Shown here: piece after piece, positions 15,803 through 18,235 of the stretch | How the letters are laid out: each line of letters opens with the position of its first letter | Numbering within the stretch: the first letter of the stretch is position 1 | From: Gonium pectorale | Taxonomy: Eukaryota; Chlorophyta; Chlorophyceae; Chlamydomonadales; Volvocaceae | Direction of reading: 5' to 3' | Length of the DNA: 18,235 bases | Assembly: GCA_001584585.1 (NCBI GenBank) | Contig: LSYV01000004.1 | Coordinates: 4,040,387-4,058,621 of the forward strand | Notes under the pieces: generated by a model | What the model was told of the DNA's origin: nothing | What the model saw: only the letters and a program-made list of their open reading frames with translations | The model's database searches: none | Position numbers and translations under genes: made by a program

Positions 15803-17766
15803 TCAGTCCTCCTGCGCCCCCGCGGGCGGCCCCGACGGCAGGGTCGCCGCGAAGGCTGGGTACTTGGCCGCCACGGCGGCGTGCGCGCGCACGTCCCACA
15901 CCACCACCTCCCCGCCCGCGCCGCCGGCCGCCAGCAGGTGCGGCGCGTCGGCGCAGAAGGCCGCGCTGAAGACCGCCCCCGTGTTGAGGTCCTGCGCCAC
16001 CACCAGGTTGGGCGTGTTGCCGCTCACGTCCCACAGCTTTACCTGCGGTGGCGGCCGGCGGCCAGGGAAAGAAAGTGAGGAACGGGGCCTGGTTAGTACT
16101 TACGACTCGCAAGGCGGTCCACGGCTAGGCACGGGAAGGGATCGCTCCAAAGGATTCGGCGCGCCCATACACCCATGCACCTTCCAGTAGGCGCAGCTAC
16201 TCAGCCCCCCACCCCCCGTCCCGCACCCCGCGCCCCCGCGCCACCACCCGCCTTCACCCCCGCCCCCCACCCGCCCCCTGCCTCCCGCCCCCCGCTTCCG
16301 TACCCCCGCCTCCGGCCGCCCCGCCTCGGCCCCCCGGCCCGCCTGCCGCACACCTTCTTGTCCGTGGAGCCGGTGGCTAGTAGCCCGCGAACCGCGGGGC
16401 AGAAGCTGAGCGTGCAGGCGGGCTTGTCGTGCGCCGATAGCCGGAACAGCGGCGAGCTCCCTGCAGGGGGCCGCATGTCAGGATTTTGATGGTTATGCGA
16501 GGTTGCTACGAGGGTGTTTGTCCACGTTTTCGCCAGATTCGCCACACGGATCCACGGCGGTACAGGCAGCTGGGTTGCCGGCGCGTGAGGCCCGCACGCC
16601 AGGCCAAGCCGTGCTGACCGGTCCCTGGCCTGGCCATGCAGCCGGTGCGCTCAAGCCGCGCTCGGCTGCCAGCTAGGCCTCGGCACATGGAAGGAAGGGG
16701 CCCTCTTCAACCCTCTCCCCGAACACACACGCTTCTCACACTCCCGCCCACACAGCCCTTCCAACCTACTTGCCTGTCCTGCCCGTACGCCAGCCGCCCC
16801 CGGCACCCACCCCGTCTGTGCCCCGTCAGGCCGCAATCCCGCTTTCTCACCCGTGCGCTGCATCCTGCCCACCCCCCCGGAGCACATCCGCAGCACCCCC
16901 TGTTCCTTTCAATCTCGCCTCAGCACACCCGCCCCTGCCTCCTTCTCCCGGTCCCATACCAAACCCCGTCCCACCCCATGGCTTCCTGGTGCCCCTACGC
17001 AACTGGCCCCCGTTTCCCCACGACCTGCGGTACCGCCCGGGCCCCCGGCTCCGATGGGCAGGCACACACGCACGCAAGTGGCGCTTCCTTTTGCGCCTTC
17101 GGGTTTGGGCGGGCACAGCATACGCGATCTGCGAGACCCTCTCCCCCCACAGTGAGGACAACCGCCTCTCTGGCTCCCGGGGCCCGCCCTCACCCGCTCC
17201 TTTGCGCGCGTCAAACTGCGCCACGATGCCGTCCTCGGACGACACCAGGAAGCAGGTCGGGTCGTGCGGGTTCCAGCACAGCGCCTCCACGTCCGCGCTC
17301 ACGCGCCAGCGGGCGGGGTCGCCCTGCGGCGTCCGCGCGTCCAGCTGCGGGCACGACGGCACGGCGGCATGGGGCAGGCGGGAGTCGGCCTGGGAAAGAC
17401 ACTGTGGGCCCGAGGACCACCCGGGGCGGCTGGCGCTGGCACTGGCATGGAGAGACCGAAGCGCCGGCACCGAACGCCCTGCGCGTCCTTGCCCTCCTCA
17501 CGTAGCCCCCTCCCCAGGGCCACCATGCCCCGCTTCCGCTTCCCTGATGCCTTCCGCGTCCTCCCTCATTCACTACCCAGGCCCGCCAGCCCGCCAGCCC
17601 ACCAGACCGCCCCACGCGCCGCCGCGCCGCGCACCAGGCACACGCTCCGGTCAAAGGAGCCCGTCAGCAGCACGGGCGACTCGGCGGGGTTCCACGCCAC
17701 TGCCTGCACCTTGTCGGTGTGGCAGCGCAGCGTGTGTTCGCAGGCACCCTGCACTACGTCCCACAC
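15803..17766 (-). CDS. PWP1: PWP1-type WD40 protein, C-terminal four exons (5' part outside window)
   Basis: Exons in gene order: 17635-17766, 17194-17344, 16354-16460, 15803-16042 (stop TGA). These join in phase to 209 aa. PWP1 proteins are usually about 500 aa, so roughly the N-terminal 60% is missing beyond the right edge. WD blades read in order: VWDVVQGACEHTLRCHTDKV then AVAWNP and TGSFDRSVCLLDAR; WRVSADVEALCWNP then VSSEDGIVAQFDAR; FRLSAHDKPACTLSFCP then TGSTDKKVKLWDVSG; a last blade ending AAGGAGGEVVVWDVRAH. The CHTDKVQAVAWNP, SSEDG and SAHDK sequences follow the order seen in PWP1. In animals and fungi PWP1 is a nucleolar WD40 protein tied to rRNA transcription and ribosome assembly; the algal role is inferred. 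The tail (about residues 195-209) is Ala/Pro/Gly-rich. Confidence 0.86.
16201..16340 (-). other. G-run-rich segment in the last PWP1 intron
   Basis: The intron at 16043-16353 has many runs of three to six C on the plus strand, which is G-runs in the PWP1 pre-mRNA (about 16206-16335). Several closely spaced runs meet the usual pattern for G-quadruplex potential. This could equally be ordinary composition drift in a GC-rich algal intron. Confidence 0.4.
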
Positions 17767-18235
17767 CTGGAGGGAGCGGCGGCGGCGGGAGTTTGATAAA
17801 GACAGGGTTTGATAGAGAAAACTGGACCCCAGCTGCGTTCGCGGCGGCGGGGGGAGGGTTGAGGGAGGGAGGGGTCACTGAGTCCGTGGGCGGGCTGCGG
17901 GGAGCCGGGGGGAGCGGGGGCGGGGGCGTATCCGTGGCAGCGCAACCGTGCCTCCGGAAGCCGGCCAGCTCCTCCAGGGTGCGCGGGGAGTGGGGGTGAG
18001 GCAGCTGCGGGCAACGGAGCCCGCCACGAGAAGCAGGCCCACCACCCGCCATAAAAAGCCTTGCCAACCCCCTTCCTTGACCTTCCGCCCCAGAGCTCCC
18101 CCAGCTACCGCCGGATCCCTCTGGCCTTGAGAATGACAGCCGGGCTCAGGAACCATGACCCACAACCGACGAAGCCGCTACGGCCAAAAGTGGAGGGGAC
18201 CCTTGTCACATGCCACCAGTCTCGCACCCCTCCCC
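17767..18235 (-). other. PWP1 intron running off the window
   Basis: The exon beginning at 17766 has a good acceptor (CCCTCCAG on the minus strand), so the preceding WD blade must lie upstream. I see no frame in this stretch with the expected WD repeat residues, so I treat it as intron. G-rich runs lie on the plus strand at about 17840-17930. Confidence 0.55.

Noticed and set aside
16770..17999. A 409-codon open frame on the plus strand
   Set aside because: It is antisense to PWP1 exons and introns, rich in Pro/Arg/Ser as expected from GC-rich shadow frames, and has no domain motif. The minus-strand WD40 exons explain the region.

Overview
This window looks like nuclear DNA of a chlamydomonadalean (volvocine-type) green alga. 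The evidence is a GC-rich base composition, genes built of many short exons with GTGAG/GTGCG donors and (C/T)GCAG acceptors, a plant-type ABCF4/GCN4 protein, and introns packed with snoRNAs, an arrangement known from Chlamydomonas. There are no prokaryotic features. All gene models below were assembled by hand from splice sites, reading-frame continuity and recognisable protein motifs.

Layout. (1) Positions 1-1398 hold no gene I can support. (2) Positions 1399-3665 (+) hold a six-exon gene for a secretory-pathway GT-A-type glycosyltransferase resembling GnT-I/POMGNT (GT13), 412 aa. (3) Positions 3666-6185 hold the flanks of two convergent genes, with no further gene that I can support. (4) Positions 6186-14295 (-) hold a 15-exon gene for a 738-aa ABC-F ATPase orthologous to Arabidopsis ABCF4/GCN4, with both ATPase cassettes intact. 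(5) Positions 14296-14461 are a short, probably bidirectional promoter, with a possible first exon of an unknown gene at 14462 (+). (6) Positions 14520-15802 are intergenic, with hairpins and short repeats. (7) Positions 15803-17766 (-) hold the last four exons of a PWP1-type WD40 protein, whose N-terminal half lies beyond the right edge.

The most notable content is in the ABCF4 introns. Six box C/D snoRNAs (two related families of three) and three tandem box H/ACA-like snoRNAs all lie in the same sense as the host gene. The C/D copies keep their boxes while most have different but still complementary terminal stems, which argues for functional RNAs rather than a mobile repeat. Another intron of the same gene carries an antisense, frameshifted fragment of the glycosyltransferase exon.

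The ABC-F protein (translation), the snoRNAs (rRNA modification) and PWP1 (nucleolar, rRNA synthesis and ribosome assembly) together make this a ribosome/translation neighbourhood. The glycosyltransferase appears unrelated to that theme.
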